From: Pseudomonadota bacterium
GTDB taxonomy: Bacteria > Pseudomonadota > Gammaproteobacteria > Xanthomonadales > Xanthomonadaceae
Direction: 5' to 3'
DNA: 64,000 nucleotides
Assembly (NCBI GenBank): GCA_018242485.1
Contig: JAFEBV010000043.1
Coordinates: 45,487-109,486 of the forward strand
Shown here piece after piece: positions 25,611 to 35,220 of the stretch (positions are counted from its first letter, which is position 1; every line of letters begins with the position of its first letter). A program made the translations under genes and the position numbers. Below the pieces are notes generated by a model that saw nothing but the letters and a program-made list of their open reading frames with translations, searched no databases and was not told the origin of the DNA.

Positions 25611-26738
25611 TCAAATTGCAGATCCGACGCGCGGCACCACCTCGCCCACGTCGCCGCACTGCGCGCGATGCCGCAGGGCTTGATCCATCAGCACCAGCGC
25701 GACCATCGCCTCGCAGATCGGGGTGGCGCGGATGCCCACGCAGGGGTCGTGGCGGCCGGTGGTGACGACTTCGACCGCATCGCCGCGCACGTCCACACCC
25801 GCCACCGGCAGGCGCAGGCTGGAGGTGGGCTTGAATGCGACCGAGCAGCGGATCGCCTGCCCGCTGGCGATGCCGCCGAGGATGCCGCCGGCGTGGTTGG
25901 ACGCAAAACCCTGCGGCGTCATCGCGTCGCGGTGCTCGCTGCCCTTCTGCGCGACGGCCGCAAAGCCATCGCCGATCTCCACGCCCTTCACCGCGTTGAT
26001 CGACATCAGCGCGCCCGCCAGTTCGGCATCGAGCTTGCCGTAGATCGGCTCGCCCCAGCCCGGCGGCACGCCGGTGGCGACGACCTCGATGCGCGCGCCG
26101 ACCGAATCGCCAGACTTGCGCAGCGCGTCCATGTACGCCTCCAACTCGGCGACCTGCGCGGCGACCGGCCAGAAGAACGGATTGGCTTCGACCACGTTCC
26201 AGTCGATGTCCGCCACATCCAGTCGCGCACGATCGATAGCACGCGGAGTCACATCGCCAATTTGCGTCATGCAGCCGTGGATCGCCACGCCATGTTTTTC
26301 CGCCAGCCATTTTTTCGCGATCACCGCCGCCGCCACGCGCATCGTGGTCTCGCGCGCCGAGGCGCGCCCACCGCCGCGCGGGTCGCGGATGCCGTACTTC
26401 TGCCAGTAGGTGTAATCGGCGTGGCCGGGGCGGAACTGCCCGGCGATCTTCGCGTAGTCGCGGCTGCGCGCATCGGTGTTGCGGATCAGCAGTGCGATCG
26501 GCGTGCCGGTGCTGCGCCCTTCGTACACGCCGGAGAGAATCTCGACTGCATCCGCCTCGTGGCGCGCCGATGTATGCCGCGTGCGGCCCGTCGCGCGGCG
26601 TGCGAGATCGTGGGCGAAATCCTCCGCCGCGATGGCGATGCCGGGCGGACAACCGTCGATCACGCAGCCGATGGCGGGGCCATGCGATTCGCCGAAGGTG
26701 GTCACCGCGAAGATCTGGCCGAAGGTGTTAGAGGGCAT
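25611..26738 (-). CDS. aroC: chorismate synthase
   Basis: The start [20 protein letters not shown] is the canonical AroC N-terminus. The 375-residue product carries the other family signatures [29 protein letters not shown] and [12 protein letters not shown] as shorter blocks (the first: [10 protein letters not shown] then GRASARET). It catalyses the last step of the shikimate pathway, converting 5-enolpyruvylshikimate-3-phosphate to chorismate with reduced FMN. Upstream on the same strand lies prmB, an arrangement common in gammaproteobacteria, with a repeat-containing spacer between them. Confidence 0.97.
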   Translation of the reverse strand: MPSNTFGQIFAVTTFGESHGPAIGCVIDGCPPGIAIAAEDFAHDLARRATGRTRHTSARHEADAVEILSGVYEGRSTGTPIALLIRNTDARSRDYAKIAGQFRPGHADYTYWQKYGIRDPRGGGRASARETTMRVAAAVIAKKWLAEKHGVAIHGCMTQIGDVTPRAIDRARLDVADIDWNVVEANPFFWPVAAQVAELEAYMDALRKSGDSVGARIEVVATGVPPGWGEPIYGKLDAELAGALMSINAVKGVEIGDGFAAVAQKGSEHRDAMTPQGFASNHAGGILGGIASGQAIRCSVAFKPTSSLRLPVAGVDVRGDAVEVVTTGRHDPCVGIRATPICEAMVALVLMDQALRHRAQCGDVGEVVPRVGSAI

Positions 26739-26876
26739 GCGAAACATCCAACGGCAAGCGGTTGGCCCCTCCAAAACGCGAAAGACGGTACTGCGTGGCT
26801 GCGTGCACGTGTCGAGTGCTATGAAATGGCGCTACCGTCGCGCTCGTATATTCCGCCCTCGTCCGCCCTGCGGGCA

Positions 26877-26897
26877 CCTTCCCCCGGAGGGGGAAGG
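26877..26897. repeat. palindromic intergenic repeat
   Basis: CCTTCCCCC and GGGGGAAGG pair perfectly around GGA in the prmB-aroC spacer. It is preceded by GCCCTGCGGGC, another small palindrome. No T-run follows in the prmB direction, so it is more likely a dispersed repeat than a strong terminator. Confidence 0.55.
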
Positions 26898-26926
26898 GAG
26901 AGCAAGAGCGGATCGCGTTCGCAACT

Positions 26927-27841
26927 TCAGCGCGCATCGGCCAGTTCCCGGATGCGCGCGTGGTGCGCGACCAAATCCTCGCGGCCGATCGCGAACACGC
27001 CCATTGCGCCGACCTTGAATTCGATCCAGGCAAACGGGATTTCCGGCAGCAGTTCGACCAGCGCGTGTTCGGCCTCGCCCACTTCGACGATCAGCAGCCC
27101 CTCGTCTTCCAAGTGTGCCGGCGCATCGCGCAGGATCTTCAGCGCCAGATCCAATCCATCCTCGCCGGCGATCAAACCCAGTTCCGGCTCGTGCGCGTAT
27201 TCGGGCGGCAATGCGGCGACTTCCGCGCGGGTGACGTAGGGCGGATTGCTGACGATCAAGTCATAGCGCTCGCCATCCAGCGCGGAGAACAAATCCGATT
27301 GCAACAGGCGCAGGTTCGGCGTGTGCAGGCGCAGGACATTCTCCGACGCCAGCGCCAGCGCATCGTTCGATAGATCCACCGCATCCACCTGCCAGTGCGG
27401 CTGGTAGTGCGCCATCGCGATGCCGATGCAGCCCGAGCCAGTACAAAGATCCAGCGCGCGTTGCACCTGCCTGTCGCCAAGCCAGGGCTGGAAGCCGGCC
27501 TCGATCAACTCGGCGATCGGCGAGCGTGGCACCAGCGCGCGCGCGTCGATCTTGAAGCTCAGGCCCGCGAACCACGCCTCGCCGGTGATGTAGGCGGCGG
27601 GGATGCGCTCGGCGATGCGTCGCTCGAACAGGGCGAGGATGGCTTTCTTCTCTTCGACCGTGACATGCGCCTGCCCGTACACCGGGTTGATGTCGTGCGG
27701 CAGATGCAAGGCGTGCAGAACGAGTTGCGTCGCCTCGTCCAGTGCATTGTCGTAGCTGTGGCCGAAGGTCAGCCCGGCCGCACCGAAACGGCTGGCGCCG
27801 TAGCGGATCAGGTCGATGATCGTGGTCAGGTTGACGGGCAT
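26927..27841 (-). CDS. prmB: 50S ribosomal protein L3 N5-glutamine methyltransferase
   Basis: The 304-residue protein has the PrmB arrangement: N-terminal helical part (RYGASRFGAAGLTFGHSYDNA), the SAM-binding motif ALDLCTGSGCIGIAMA near residue 136, and the glutamine methyltransferase signature IVSNPPYVTRAE. The GHSYDNALDEA and YITGEAWFAGL segments separate it from PrmC (release-factor methyltransferase). It modifies Gln150 (E. coli numbering) of L3. It starts divergently from the SCO gene, with 66 bases between them. Confidence 0.95.
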   Translation of the reverse strand: MPVNLTTIIDLIRYGASRFGAAGLTFGHSYDNALDEATQLVLHALHLPHDINPVYGQAHVTVEEKKAILALFERRIAERIPAAYITGEAWFAGLSFKIDARALVPRSPIAELIEAGFQPWLGDRQVQRALDLCTGSGCIGIAMAHYQPHWQVDAVDLSNDALALASENVLRLHTPNLRLLQSDLFSALDGERYDLIVSNPPYVTRAEVAALPPEYAHEPELGLIAGEDGLDLALKILRDAPAHLEDEGLLIVEVGEAEHALVELLPEIPFAWIEFKVGAMGVFAIGREDLVAHHARIRELADAR

Positions 27842-27907
27842 GAGCAAACGCCGCGCGGCATGGACGGGATCGGCGAGTATAGCGGCAGCGCCGGCTATAA
27901 TCCGCCG

Positions 27908-28603
27908 ATGATCCCCATGCCAAAGGCTTCCACGCACATGCAGCGCCGGCATGTGCGTGGCGCGGTGCGCCACGCCACCTTGTACATCCTCGCCGCCGCG
28001 CTGGCCGCGGGCTTCGGCCTGTGGACGGCCGAGCGCCACTTCGCACCGTCACCGCCGCCTGCGCTGCGCGCGGTCGACCTGTTCCCCGCCGCGCGCGCGC
28101 TGCCGCCATTCCAGTTGCAAGGTGCGGGCGGCACCACGCTCACGCCAGCAGCGTTCAAGGGCCACTGGACGCTTGTGTATCTGGGCTACACGCACTGCCC
28201 GGACGTGTGTCCGACGACCTTGCAAATGCTCGGCGTGGCGGAGAAAGCCTGGATCGACTTGCCCGCCGACAAGCGCCCGCGGATCGTGTTCGTGTCGGTC
28301 GATCCGGATCGGGATTCGCCCGATCACACCGCGCAGTACGCACACTACTTCGGCAAGGACATCCTCGGCGCCACTGCCGATGCGAAGACGCTGGCGAGCT
28401 TCGCGCGCGCGCTGGGCATGGTCTATTTCGTGGACAAGGGCGGCAACGGCAAGCCTTACACCGTGGATCACTCCGGCACCGTATCGGTGCTCGATCCGGA
28501 CGGCGACATGGTCGGCATGATCCAGCCCCTGCCGCCGCCGGCGCAGCCTTTCGATCCGGCTGCCATCGGTACCGACATGAAGGCGCTGGCGCAGTGGCGT
28601 TGA
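27908..28603 (+). CDS. SCO1/SenC-family copper chaperone or thiol reductase
   Basis: The protein has an N-terminal membrane anchor ([16 protein letters not shown]) and a thioredoxin-like SCO domain with the copper-binding CxxxC in [12 protein letters not shown] and the distal histidine in [14 protein letters not shown] proteins deliver copper to, or reduce cysteines of, the CuA site in cytochrome c oxidase. Three in-frame ATG codons lie within the first 11 codons; I took the first, and starts at 27917 or 27938 are equally possible. It is followed by psd after two bases, so they are cotranscribed. Confidence 0.88.
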   Translation: MIPMPKASTHMQRRHVRGAVRHATLYILAAALAAGFGLWTAERHFAPSPPPALRAVDLFPAARALPPFQLQGAGGTTLTPAAFKGHWTLVYLGYTHCPDVCPTTLQMLGVAEKAWIDLPADKRPRIVFVSVDPDRDSPDHTAQYAHYFGKDILGATADAKTLASFARALGMVYFVDKGGNGKPYTVDHSGTVSVLDPDGDMVGMIQPLPPPAQPFDPAAIGTDMKALAQWR

Positions 28604-28605
28604 AC

Positions 28606-29442
28606 ATGCGTCCCGCGGTCGTACTGCAATACCTGCTGCCGCATCGGCTGCTCTCGCGCCTGGCGCTGTACGCGGCGCGCTGGCGCTGGCGACCGTGGAA
28701 GGATGCCTTGATCGGCATGGTGGTACGCCGCTTCGGCGTGGACATGAGCGAGGCCGCGCAACCCGATCCGCGCGCGTATCCGAGTTTCAACGCCTTCTTC
28801 ACCCGCGCCTTGCGCGCGGGTGCGCGCGTGGCCGACCCCGACCCGCACGCACTGTTGATGCCCGCCGATGGGCGCATCAGCCAGCTTGGGCAGATCGACA
28901 GCGGACGCATCTTCCAGGCCAAGGGCCAGTCCTACTCCGCGACCGAACTACTCGGCGACGAAGCCACCGCCGCACCATTCGCCGACGGCTGGTTCGCCAC
29001 CGTGTACCTGTCGCCGCGCGACTACCATCGCGTGCACATGCCGTGGACGGGCACCCTGCGCGAAACCCTGCATGTACCCGGGCGCATCTTCAGCGTCGCC
29101 CCGTTCGCGGTGCAGGCCATACCGCGACTGTTCGCGCGCAACGAGCGCTTGGTATGCCACTTCGATACCGAGTTCGGCCCGCTGTGCGTGGTGATGGTCG
29201 GCGCGATCCTCGTTTCGGGGGTGGAAACCGTGTGGAGCGGCGTGGAGATTCCGAAGTACGCATCCAGACCGGTGCGCAAGGATTGGCGAGGGAAAGGTAT
29301 CGTCATCGAGCGCTTCGCGGAGATGGCGCGCTTCAACTACGGATCGACGGTCGTCGTGCTGCTGCCGCGGGGCGTGAGTCTGGATACGTCATTGGCAACC
29401 GGACAAGCGGTGCGACTGGGGCAGCGGCTGGGAAACATCTAA
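28606..29442 (+). CDS. psd: phosphatidylserine decarboxylase proenzyme
   Basis: The 278-residue proenzyme has the hallmarks [40 protein letters not shown] and the C-terminal self-cleavage site in [12 protein letters not shown]. Cleavage at Gly-Ser creates the pyruvoyl cofactor of the alpha chain. Here Tyr replaces the usual Leu of the LGST motif, a substitution I believe occurs in related bacteria. The enzyme makes phosphatidylethanolamine at the inner membrane. It is translated right after the SCO gene. Confidence 0.96.
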   Translation: MRPAVVLQYLLPHRLLSRLALYAARWRWRPWKDALIGMVVRRFGVDMSEAAQPDPRAYPSFNAFFTRALRAGARVADPDPHALLMPADGRISQLGQIDSGRIFQAKGQSYSATELLGDEATAAPFADGWFATVYLSPRDYHRVHMPWTGTLRETLHVPGRIFSVAPFAVQAIPRLFARNERLVCHFDTEFGPLCVVMVGAILVSGVETVWSGVEIPKYASRPVRKDWRGKGIVIERFAEMARFNYGSTVVVLLPRGVSLDTSLATGQAVRLGQRLGNI

Positions 29443-29450
29443 CAGGTTGT

Positions 29451-29501
29451 TGGAAAAGTGCTTTCCCCCGCCTTCGCGGGGGCAGGCTCGGCACTTTTCA
29501 A
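29451..29501. terminator. probable bidirectional terminator between psd and the MalT-like gene
   Basis: A nested hairpin: AAAAGTGC pairs with GCACTTTT (29454-29461 with 29491-29498) and encloses CCCCCGC-CTTC-GCGGGGG. The outer stem supplies A/T tracts on both sides, which suits termination from both converging genes. Confidence 0.65.
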
Positions 29502-29568
29502 CTCGCCGAGTCCGGCGCATGGCTGCATGCCATCCATGACATGTGTCCATCGGGCCAACCTGCGGTGC

Positions 29569-29596
29569 GTACACATCCACCTTCGTGGATGTGTAC
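29569..29596. repeat. 12-bp perfect palindrome
   Basis: GTACACATCCAC and GTGGATGTGTAC form a perfect stem around CTTC. It lies within the convergent psd / MalT-like spacer. A following GGACTCGGCTC phrase recurs near position 33180 with a similar CGAATCAA continuation, which suggests a dispersed repeat unit. Confidence 0.55.
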
Positions 29597-29684
29597 GGAC
29601 TCGGCTCCGCGAATCAAGCATCGCGTTCTTGAGCCGTGTGCGAGCCATCCTTGGCGCGCGCTGGCAGGCTGTTTCGTCAGCCTG

Positions 29685-32396
29685 CTAACGCCCCGCCGCC
29701 GGAACCGCGGCAACCGCCGGGCGCGCGGTTTCCAGCAAGCCGAACAAGCGCGCGCGCGCCACCACCGCATCGGCTGTGCCGACCGCGAGTTTGGCGCGCA
29801 GATGCTCCACATGCCAGCGCACGAGCGCAGCGTCGAGGCGCAGCATAGCGGCGGCCGCGACGATGGAATGCTCGCGATCGAGCGCAGCGAGAACGCGCAC
29901 TTCGACCGGCGTGAAGAAGCCCTCCGTACTGGCCGGCGTGTGCCCCGGCTCGACATGCTCGCCCATAGCCACCACGCGCGGCAGCGCCCGGTTGCCGGTC
30001 ATCGTGGTGGAGCGCAGTTGCGATGCCATCTGTACGGCCAGCGGATGGCTGTCGAGCAGCAACCGGCGGTTGCCGCCGAGTTTTCCAAGGCTCAATGCCT
30101 CGCCGAGCAGGCGCAGCGCGAACGGCGCGCCGCGCTGGTGCGCCGCCACGGCGCGCAGGACGCGCACCACCAGCAGGTCGCAACCACGGCCCATCTCGAC
30201 CGCCAGCGCGTCGGCGGTGAGCAGGTGGCGCTCGGCCATGCCATGGTCTGTGCGCGCCAATGCCGCCTGTGCCTTGGCGATCGCCGTCGTCAGGTTGTAC
30301 AGCGGACGGAACAGTTCGCGATCCTTGCCGGCGAACGCCGGCGCGAGAGCATCGATTTCGCCCTCCAACGGCACGAGCGCCGCCTCGCGGCCGGCCAGCG
30401 CGTGGATGCGGATTTGTTCCGCCAGCGCGTGCAGATCCAGTCGCGGCCAATCGCGCTCGCGTGCCGTCTCGCGCAGTTCGTCGAGAATCCGCAGCGCCTG
30501 CGCTTCGTCGTTCTTCAGCACCGCCAGACGCGCCAGCGTGCGACGCGCGCACAAGATCGCATCCGGAATGGCGGTGGCCACGATCACGTCCATGCGGCTG
30601 GCCAGTTGCGCCAGCGCAGCATCCGGCTGGTTGCGCTCCAGCAGCGCGGCAGCGCCAACGGCGGCGAGCATGCCGGCGACGGGACTGCGCCGACCCTCCG
30701 TCTGCTCGGCTTGCAGCATCGCCGGGCGCATCACCGCTTCGGCGCGATCCGGGTAACCCTCCCACAGATGGCTCAAGGCCACCATCATTCGCCCGAACGC
30801 ACGGCCGAGCGTGGGCGAATAGCGATAGTTCGACGTCGAGGAACGCGGTTCGTTCTCGCGCACGTAGGCGGCGCGCCCCGCATGCAGGGCATGCATGGCG
30901 AGGCAGTTGGCGTGGGTGGCCGCATGACCCGAACCTTCGACCATCGGCGAGCCTTCGGGCCATGGCGCCAGCAGGCGCGGGATCAAGCCCGGCCGATCCG
31001 CGTAGCCCGCCGCCGCCGCCGCGACCAGCGACGCGGCGTAACTGCCGCGTTCGTCGAGCCCGGGGTCGGCGAGCAAAGCCTGCGCGTCGACCAGAGCCTG
31101 CATATGATGTTCGCTGCATGCGCAGATCCAACTCGCGACTAGACGCAGATCCGGATCGCGCGCGGTGTCGGCGGCGGGCATCGTGGCGAGCGCTTCGTGC
31201 GCCTCCGCCAGCCGCCCGGCCGCGCACATCTGCCACAGCGCCTGTGCGCGCAGCGCGCGCGCCTGACGCGCATCGCCGGCATCGTCGGCATGCCGTGCGG
31301 CGTCCAGATAGCGTTCCTGCCTTGCGTACCACGCCGACGCGCGGCGGTGCAGGTGCTGGCATTCGCGCACCGGCAGGCGCGCGAAACGATCCAGCAGCGC
31401 CCTGCGCGCCAGCGGATGCAGGCAGCTCCATTGCTTGGTCTGGCCGACCATCCACAACGGGGTGTCGAGCAGAGCGCGCGCCAGATGGGCGGTGGCGGCG
31501 GGATCGTCGGTCACCACCGCGCACAGGTCGGCGTGCAGGTGGTCGAGGATGGCGATGCGACTGAGAAAGCCAAGCAGATCGGCGGGCAACTTGGCCAACA
31601 GGATGTCGAAATAGCGCCGCTCCGCCGACCCCCGCAACCAGACCACCGACTCGACCAGTCGCGGCGAGGGCGTCGCCTGCTCGATCGCCGATGCCGCCAG
31701 TTGCAGCCCCAGCGGCCAACCTTCGGTCGCCCGGTGCAGGCGCTGACCGTCCTCTGGATCGATGCGGTCGCGCGCGCGGCGCATGAGGATGGCGGCCGCT
31801 TCCTCGGGCGACAAACGCAGGTCGTCGATGCCGAAGGCGGACACCCCCTCGTCGATGCGCGCTTGCTCCGGCCACGCCAACGGTGTCGTCGCCGCCAGCA
31901 CCACACGCAGGTTCGGCGGCGCATTGTGGACGATGTAGGCCAATACGTCGCAGACGCTGGATTCGGGCAGGCGCTCGGCGGCGTCGATCATCAGCACCAC
32001 CTCGCCGCGCTCGCGGGCGATGCCCGCCAGCAGGCCGGTCAAGCCTTCGGTCTGCGCGTCCGCCCTGTTCGCATGGCGCGAAACCTGCGCGTCGGCGCGC
32101 GAACGCCCGGCCGCCTGCCGTAGCGCATGCGCGAGCGCGAGACTGAACCGCACCGGGTGGTCGCGGCCATCAGCGGTAATCCACGCCACTAGCGCGCCGT
32201 GTTCGAGCCACGCTCGCCGCCATTGCAACAGCAGCGTGGACTTGCCGTAGCCGTCGGGAGCGGTGACGACGGCGAACCGCTCAATTCGGATCGCCTCCCA
32301 GCGCCGAATCAGGCGTTCGCGCCGAACCACCATGCGCGGCAGCCGCGGCGGCGTCGCCTTGAGGATGAATTCCGGCTCGGGAAGGATGGTCTGCAC
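29685..32396 (-). CDS. MalT-like LuxR-family regulator (large ATP-dependent)
   Basis: The GTG start with a CGGAG site gives a 903-residue protein. The N-terminus carries a P-loop ATPase (APDGYGKSTLLLQWR) and the Walker B region EVVLMIDAAERLP, then an ATPase signalling region and a large TPR-like sensor part. The C-terminus has a LuxR-type position but a weakly conserved helix-turn-helix (FTPVEVRVLAALDREHS and RWHVEHLRAKLAVGTADAV). MalT family proteins are activated by a small ligand plus ATP. No target operon is adjacent, so its regulon is unknown. It converges on psd with a hairpin between. Confidence 0.88.
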   Translation of the reverse strand: MQTILPEPEFILKATPPRLPRMVVRRERLIRRWEAIRIERFAVVTAPDGYGKSTLLLQWRRAWLEHGALVAWITADGRDHPVRFSLALAHALRQAAGRSRADAQVSRHANRADAQTEGLTGLLAGIARERGEVVLMIDAAERLPESSVCDVLAYIVHNAPPNLRVVLAATTPLAWPEQARIDEGVSAFGIDDLRLSPEEAAAILMRRARDRIDPEDGQRLHRATEGWPLGLQLAASAIEQATPSPRLVESVVWLRGSAERRYFDILLAKLPADLLGFLSRIAILDHLHADLCAVVTDDPAATAHLARALLDTPLWMVGQTKQWSCLHPLARRALLDRFARLPVRECQHLHRRASAWYARQERYLDAARHADDAGDARQARALRAQALWQMCAAGRLAEAHEALATMPAADTARDPDLRLVASWICACSEHHMQALVDAQALLADPGLDERGSYAASLVAAAAAGYADRPGLIPRLLAPWPEGSPMVEGSGHAATHANCLAMHALHAGRAAYVRENEPRSSTSNYRYSPTLGRAFGRMMVALSHLWEGYPDRAEAVMRPAMLQAEQTEGRRSPVAGMLAAVGAAALLERNQPDAALAQLASRMDVIVATAIPDAILCARRTLARLAVLKNDEAQALRILDELRETARERDWPRLDLHALAEQIRIHALAGREAALVPLEGEIDALAPAFAGKDRELFRPLYNLTTAIAKAQAALARTDHGMAERHLLTADALAVEMGRGCDLLVVRVLRAVAAHQRGAPFALRLLGEALSLGKLGGNRRLLLDSHPLAVQMASQLRSTTMTGNRALPRVVAMGEHVEPGHTPASTEGFFTPVEVRVLAALDREHSIVAAAAMLRLDAALVRWHVEHLRAKLAVGTADAVVARARLFGLLETARPAVAAVPAAGR

Positions 32397-32655
32397 GCTG
32401 CTCCGATCCGCTGCGGCCCTGCCCCGTCATGCGTTGGCGCATGCCGCCAGCCTGACGCGGCGCGACGCGCCAATCAGTGACGCAGTGACGGATTCATGGA
32501 TTCCTCGCCGTCGCATGCGGCGAACCGGGGCAGCGGCGGGCGGCGGGCACCGCGCGGGGTAGCCTCTCACCGATGCCCCCATCGAATGGCCAATGCCAAA
32601 CCGCAATGGACGCGCAGGTGCCGCGCACCCGCATCAACGCCACCGCGGGGAACGA

Positions 32656-32964
32656 TCAGAACGGGTTGGTCAGCGCCTCGCACAGGACATCCGCAGGCGC
32701 GGGCGAGAACACATGTTCCTCGCCGTCCTTGGAGGCGTCGCGGGCGAGTTTGTAGCCGATCGGCTCGCCCTGATTGATGTTCTCGGCGAACTTGTCGAGC
32801 ACGCCCTGGCTGATCCAGCGCTCCAGTTCGGTCGGATGGCCGTTGTAATGCTTGGCGTAGGTGGCGAGGAACTGGTCGAGGCTGGCGCGACCGTTCGCGG
32901 TGAGATCGCTCACCCACACCGTGCTGCCGTGGGCAAGTTCCGATGCCGGGGTCAGATTGCTCAT
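32656..32964 (-). CDS. small hypothetical protein
   Basis: This 102-residue protein starts at an ATG preceded by AGGAG. The sequence is charged and soluble (SDLTANGRASLDQFLAT, PTELERWISQGVLDKF, EHVFSPAPADVL) with no transmembrane segment and no motif that I recognise. Composition is like the core genes, and the Shine-Dalgarno supports translation. It lies alone between the MalT-like gene and erpA. Confidence 0.7.
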   Translation of the reverse strand: MSNLTPASELAHGSTVWVSDLTANGRASLDQFLATYAKHYNGHPTELERWISQGVLDKFAENINQGEPIGYKLARDASKDGEEHVFSPAPADVLCEALTNPF

Positions 32965-33327
32965 GATGGCTCCTGTGGAAAATTTGCGGAACGCTGACGG
33001 GCCGCATCGCGCGAACCGCGCATCGCAGCGGTAGGACTCCAGAGGATCTCCGGGGCGGTCGCCCGTGCATCGCCCTGTGCGAATGATAACCCGGGAAGCG
33101 CGCCGGGCGGGAATTCCAAGGAAGCGCCGAATAATTCCTTCCAGGAATCATCAGCGCACGCTTCAGTCCGGTACATGCCCGGACTCGGCTCTCACGAATC
33201 AACCACTGGCGTGATCGATTCGTGGTCGGCCCTCCATAGCCGACAGGAAACGCCGAATTAACCAGCGTTGCCGAAAGGAAATAGTCGGCGGCAAGGCGCC
33301 ACGAACCATCGCGGCGATGCATCGACC
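32965..33327. other. intergenic region upstream of the small hypothetical gene
   Basis: This 363-base stretch contains imperfect inverted repeats (an AATTCCAAGGAA / TTCCTTCCAGGAAT pair near 33112-33147) and a GGACTCGGCTC phrase shared with the psd/MalT spacer. I see no gene or known RNA. Confidence 0.5.
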
Positions 33328-33693
33328 TCAGGCCGAGAACGAACTGCCGCAGCCGCAGGTGGTCTTCGCGTTCGGGTTGCGGATGGTGAACTGCGCACCG
33401 TGCAGGCTCTCGCTGTAATCCACCTCGGCACCCAGCAGGTATTGCAGGCTCAGCGGATCCACGATCAGGGTGACGCCGTCGGTGTGCACCGCCAGATCGT
33501 CCTCGGCCTGTTCCTCATCGAAGGAAAATCCGTACTGGAAGCCCGAGCAGCCGCCGCCCTGTATGTACACGCGCAGCTTGAGCGCGGCATTGCCCTCCTC
33601 GCGCACCAGCTCGGCCACTTTGGCCGCGGCGGCATGGGTGAAGGCCAGCGGCGGCGGTTGCGTGTCCGGATGCAGGGCGAGGAGGTCGGTCAT
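33328..33693 (-). CDS. erpA: iron-sulfur cluster insertion protein ErpA
   Basis: The 121-residue A-type carrier has the three conserved cysteines, one in [14 protein letters not shown] and a CGC pair in [10 protein letters not shown]. Family placement as ErpA rather than IscA rests on the overall phrase [18 protein letters not shown] and its independent location. It carries Fe-S clusters to apoproteins such as the isoprenoid enzymes IspG/H. It follows the DUF6776-like gene by about 60 bases on the same strand, so the two may be cotranscribed. Confidence 0.93.
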   Translation of the reverse strand: MTDLLALHPDTQPPPLAFTHAAAAKVAELVREEGNAALKLRVYIQGGGCSGFQYGFSFDEEQAEDDLAVHTDGVTLIVDPLSLQYLLGAEVDYSESLHGAQFTIRNPNAKTTCGCGSSFSA

Positions 33694-33757
33694 GGTTCAA
33701 GGATGGGGCTGGCGGCGTGCCGGTTCAAGCCTCACGAGCCAAGTTTGCGAACCTGCC

Positions 33758-34495
33758 TCACGAGCCATCGGCCGGATCGGCAGGCTCGCCATCCATCGCC
33801 TCGTCCCAACTGAACGCCTGCTGGATGGTGCGCCCTTCCGAATGCAGGATCACCGTCACCTGATGCGGGGTGAAGCCCGCCGGCAGCATCACCGTGCCCT
33901 CTTCCTTCTGGAAATAGCGGAACTGGAACGGCTGCCCCGGTGCCTGCGGCTTCTGCAACAGATCGGCCCATTGCAAGGTGAGCAGCTTGCCGCCGCGCGC
34001 GCCGTCGATGCGCAGGCTCATATCGCCCTCGGTGATCTTGCCGCGGTTGAGGTTCTGGGTAAGCGTGGCGGCATAATGCCAACTGCCGTTGGCGTCCTTT
34101 TCCAGCTTCACGCTGTGCACCGCCAGGCCGTGACGCTGCCCGCCAGCACCGACCAGGCGTTCGTAGAAGGCCACGTCCGCACGCAGGGCGGAGACTTCCT
34201 CGTCGCGCCCGGACAATGTGGTCTGCAGGTCCTGATTAGCCGCACGACTGATCGCGTCGGAGTTCTTCAGATTGGCGATCTGCTGCTGCAGGGCATCGAT
34301 CTGGCCGAGGCGGTGGCGCAGGCTGGCGTTGTCGCGTTCCAGCGCGACTTGATGCGGCAGGAACCAGTGCACCGCGCCCCAGCCGGTGATGACGAGGCTG
34401 ACGATCCACAGCACGAGCAGCAGGGCGATCCAGCGGTGCAGGCGAACGCCGCGCGGTGCTGCAGACGGAGCAAGTTCGGGTACCGGATCGGTCAT
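33758..34495 (-). CDS. single-span membrane protein, DUF6776-like
   Basis: The ATG at MTDPVPELAP gives a 245-residue protein with one N-terminal transmembrane helix (WIALLLVLWIVSLVITGW), a coiled-coil segment (VALERDNASLRHRLGQIDALQQQIANL) and a C-terminal beta-rich domain (WHYAATLTQNLNRGKITEGD). I believe this matches DUF6776, frequently adjacent to erpA in Xanthomonadales. The function is unknown; the coiled coil and periplasmic domain suggest an envelope role. Confidence 0.7.
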   Translation of the reverse strand: MTDPVPELAPSAAPRGVRLHRWIALLLVLWIVSLVITGWGAVHWFLPHQVALERDNASLRHRLGQIDALQQQIANLKNSDAISRAANQDLQTTLSGRDEEVSALRADVAFYERLVGAGGQRHGLAVHSVKLEKDANGSWHYAATLTQNLNRGKITEGDMSLRIDGARGGKLLTLQWADLLQKPQAPGQPFQFRYFQKEEGTVMLPAGFTPHQVTVILHSEGRTIQQAFSWDEAMDGEPADPADGS

Positions 34496-34575
34496 CGTTC
34501 GGATATAGACCGCCGCACGGACGCACGTCAAGCCTGCTTGGCTATACTTCCCACCTTCCCTGCGACAGCTTGGTC

Positions 34576-34689
34576 ATGCCCGATACGACGCGCGCAACGC
34601 CACCCATTACCCGTGTTCCGAATACGTCGATCAGCCCATCGAACACGCAGAATCCCTCCGCCATGCTGTTCTCCGAGGGCTACGCATGA
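34576..34689 (+). CDS. possible 37-codon leader ORF overlapping hemJ
   Basis: A small ATG frame (MPDTTRATPPITRVPNTS, ending AMLFSEGYA) terminates in a TGA that overlaps the hemJ ATG (ATGA). The overlap would couple hemJ translation to this short frame. It has no clear Shine-Dalgarno and low complexity (Thr, Pro, Ser rich), so it could equally be a chance reading frame. Confidence 0.3.
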   Translation: MPDTTRATPPITRVPNTSISPSNTQNPSAMLFSEGYA

Positions 34690-35105
34690 TCCTGTGGATC
34701 AAGGCCTTTCATATCGTTTTCGTGGTGGCCTGGTTTGCCGGCCTGTTCTACCTGCCGCGCCTGTTCATCTACCACCAGGAGGCGACCGATGCGATCTCCC
34801 GCGCCCGCTTCGTGACGATGGAGCGCCGCCTGCTGGCGCTCACCCATATCGGTGCCGTCTTGGCGCTGGCCCTGGGCATCAGCCTGCTGCTGGAGATGCC
34901 AGTCTTCCTGCATCAGGGCTGGATGCATGCCAAGCTCGGGCTGGTCGTCGCCCTCGTCGCCTATCATGGCTGGTGCGTGAAACTGACCGCGGATTTCCGC
35001 CACGGCCGCCCGGTGCCGAGTTCGACATGGCTGCGCTGGTTCAACGAAGCGCCGGCACTGCTGCTGATCGCGATCGTGTGCTTGGTGGTGGTCAAGCCGT
35101 TCTAG
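34686..35105 (+). CDS. hemJ: protoporphyrinogen oxidase HemJ
   Basis: The 139-residue membrane protein has four hydrophobic helices and the HemJ signature FHIVFVVAWFAGLFYLPRLFIYH, including the conserved histidine near the start. A later GWMHAKLGLVVALVAYH segment holds further conserved histidines. HemJ oxidises protoporphyrinogen IX in bacteria lacking HemG/HemY. Length is typical. The start overlaps a possible leader frame by four bases. No other heme gene is beside it. Confidence 0.92.
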   Translation: MILWIKAFHIVFVVAWFAGLFYLPRLFIYHQEATDAISRARFVTMERRLLALTHIGAVLALALGISLLLEMPVFLHQGWMHAKLGLVVALVAYHGWCVKLTADFRHGRPVPSSTWLRWFNEAPALLLIAIVCLVVVKPF

Positions 35106-35220
35106 GGAAACGCTTATATGAGCACCTCCCTAATCCGCCCGCGAACACGCGCCCTTCCCGCATCGCCTCGTCCACCAACCCGCGGCGCTGGCGCATAATC
35201 GGTCTGTCCAGGGGATCCCG

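Noticed and set aside
25551..27239. Open plus-strand frame across aroC and prmB
   Set aside because: Antisense to two well-recognised genes; no motif of its own.
29443..29684. CDS in the psd/MalT spacer
   Set aside because: The frames are short and cross two hairpins; no ribosome binding site or protein-like sequence.
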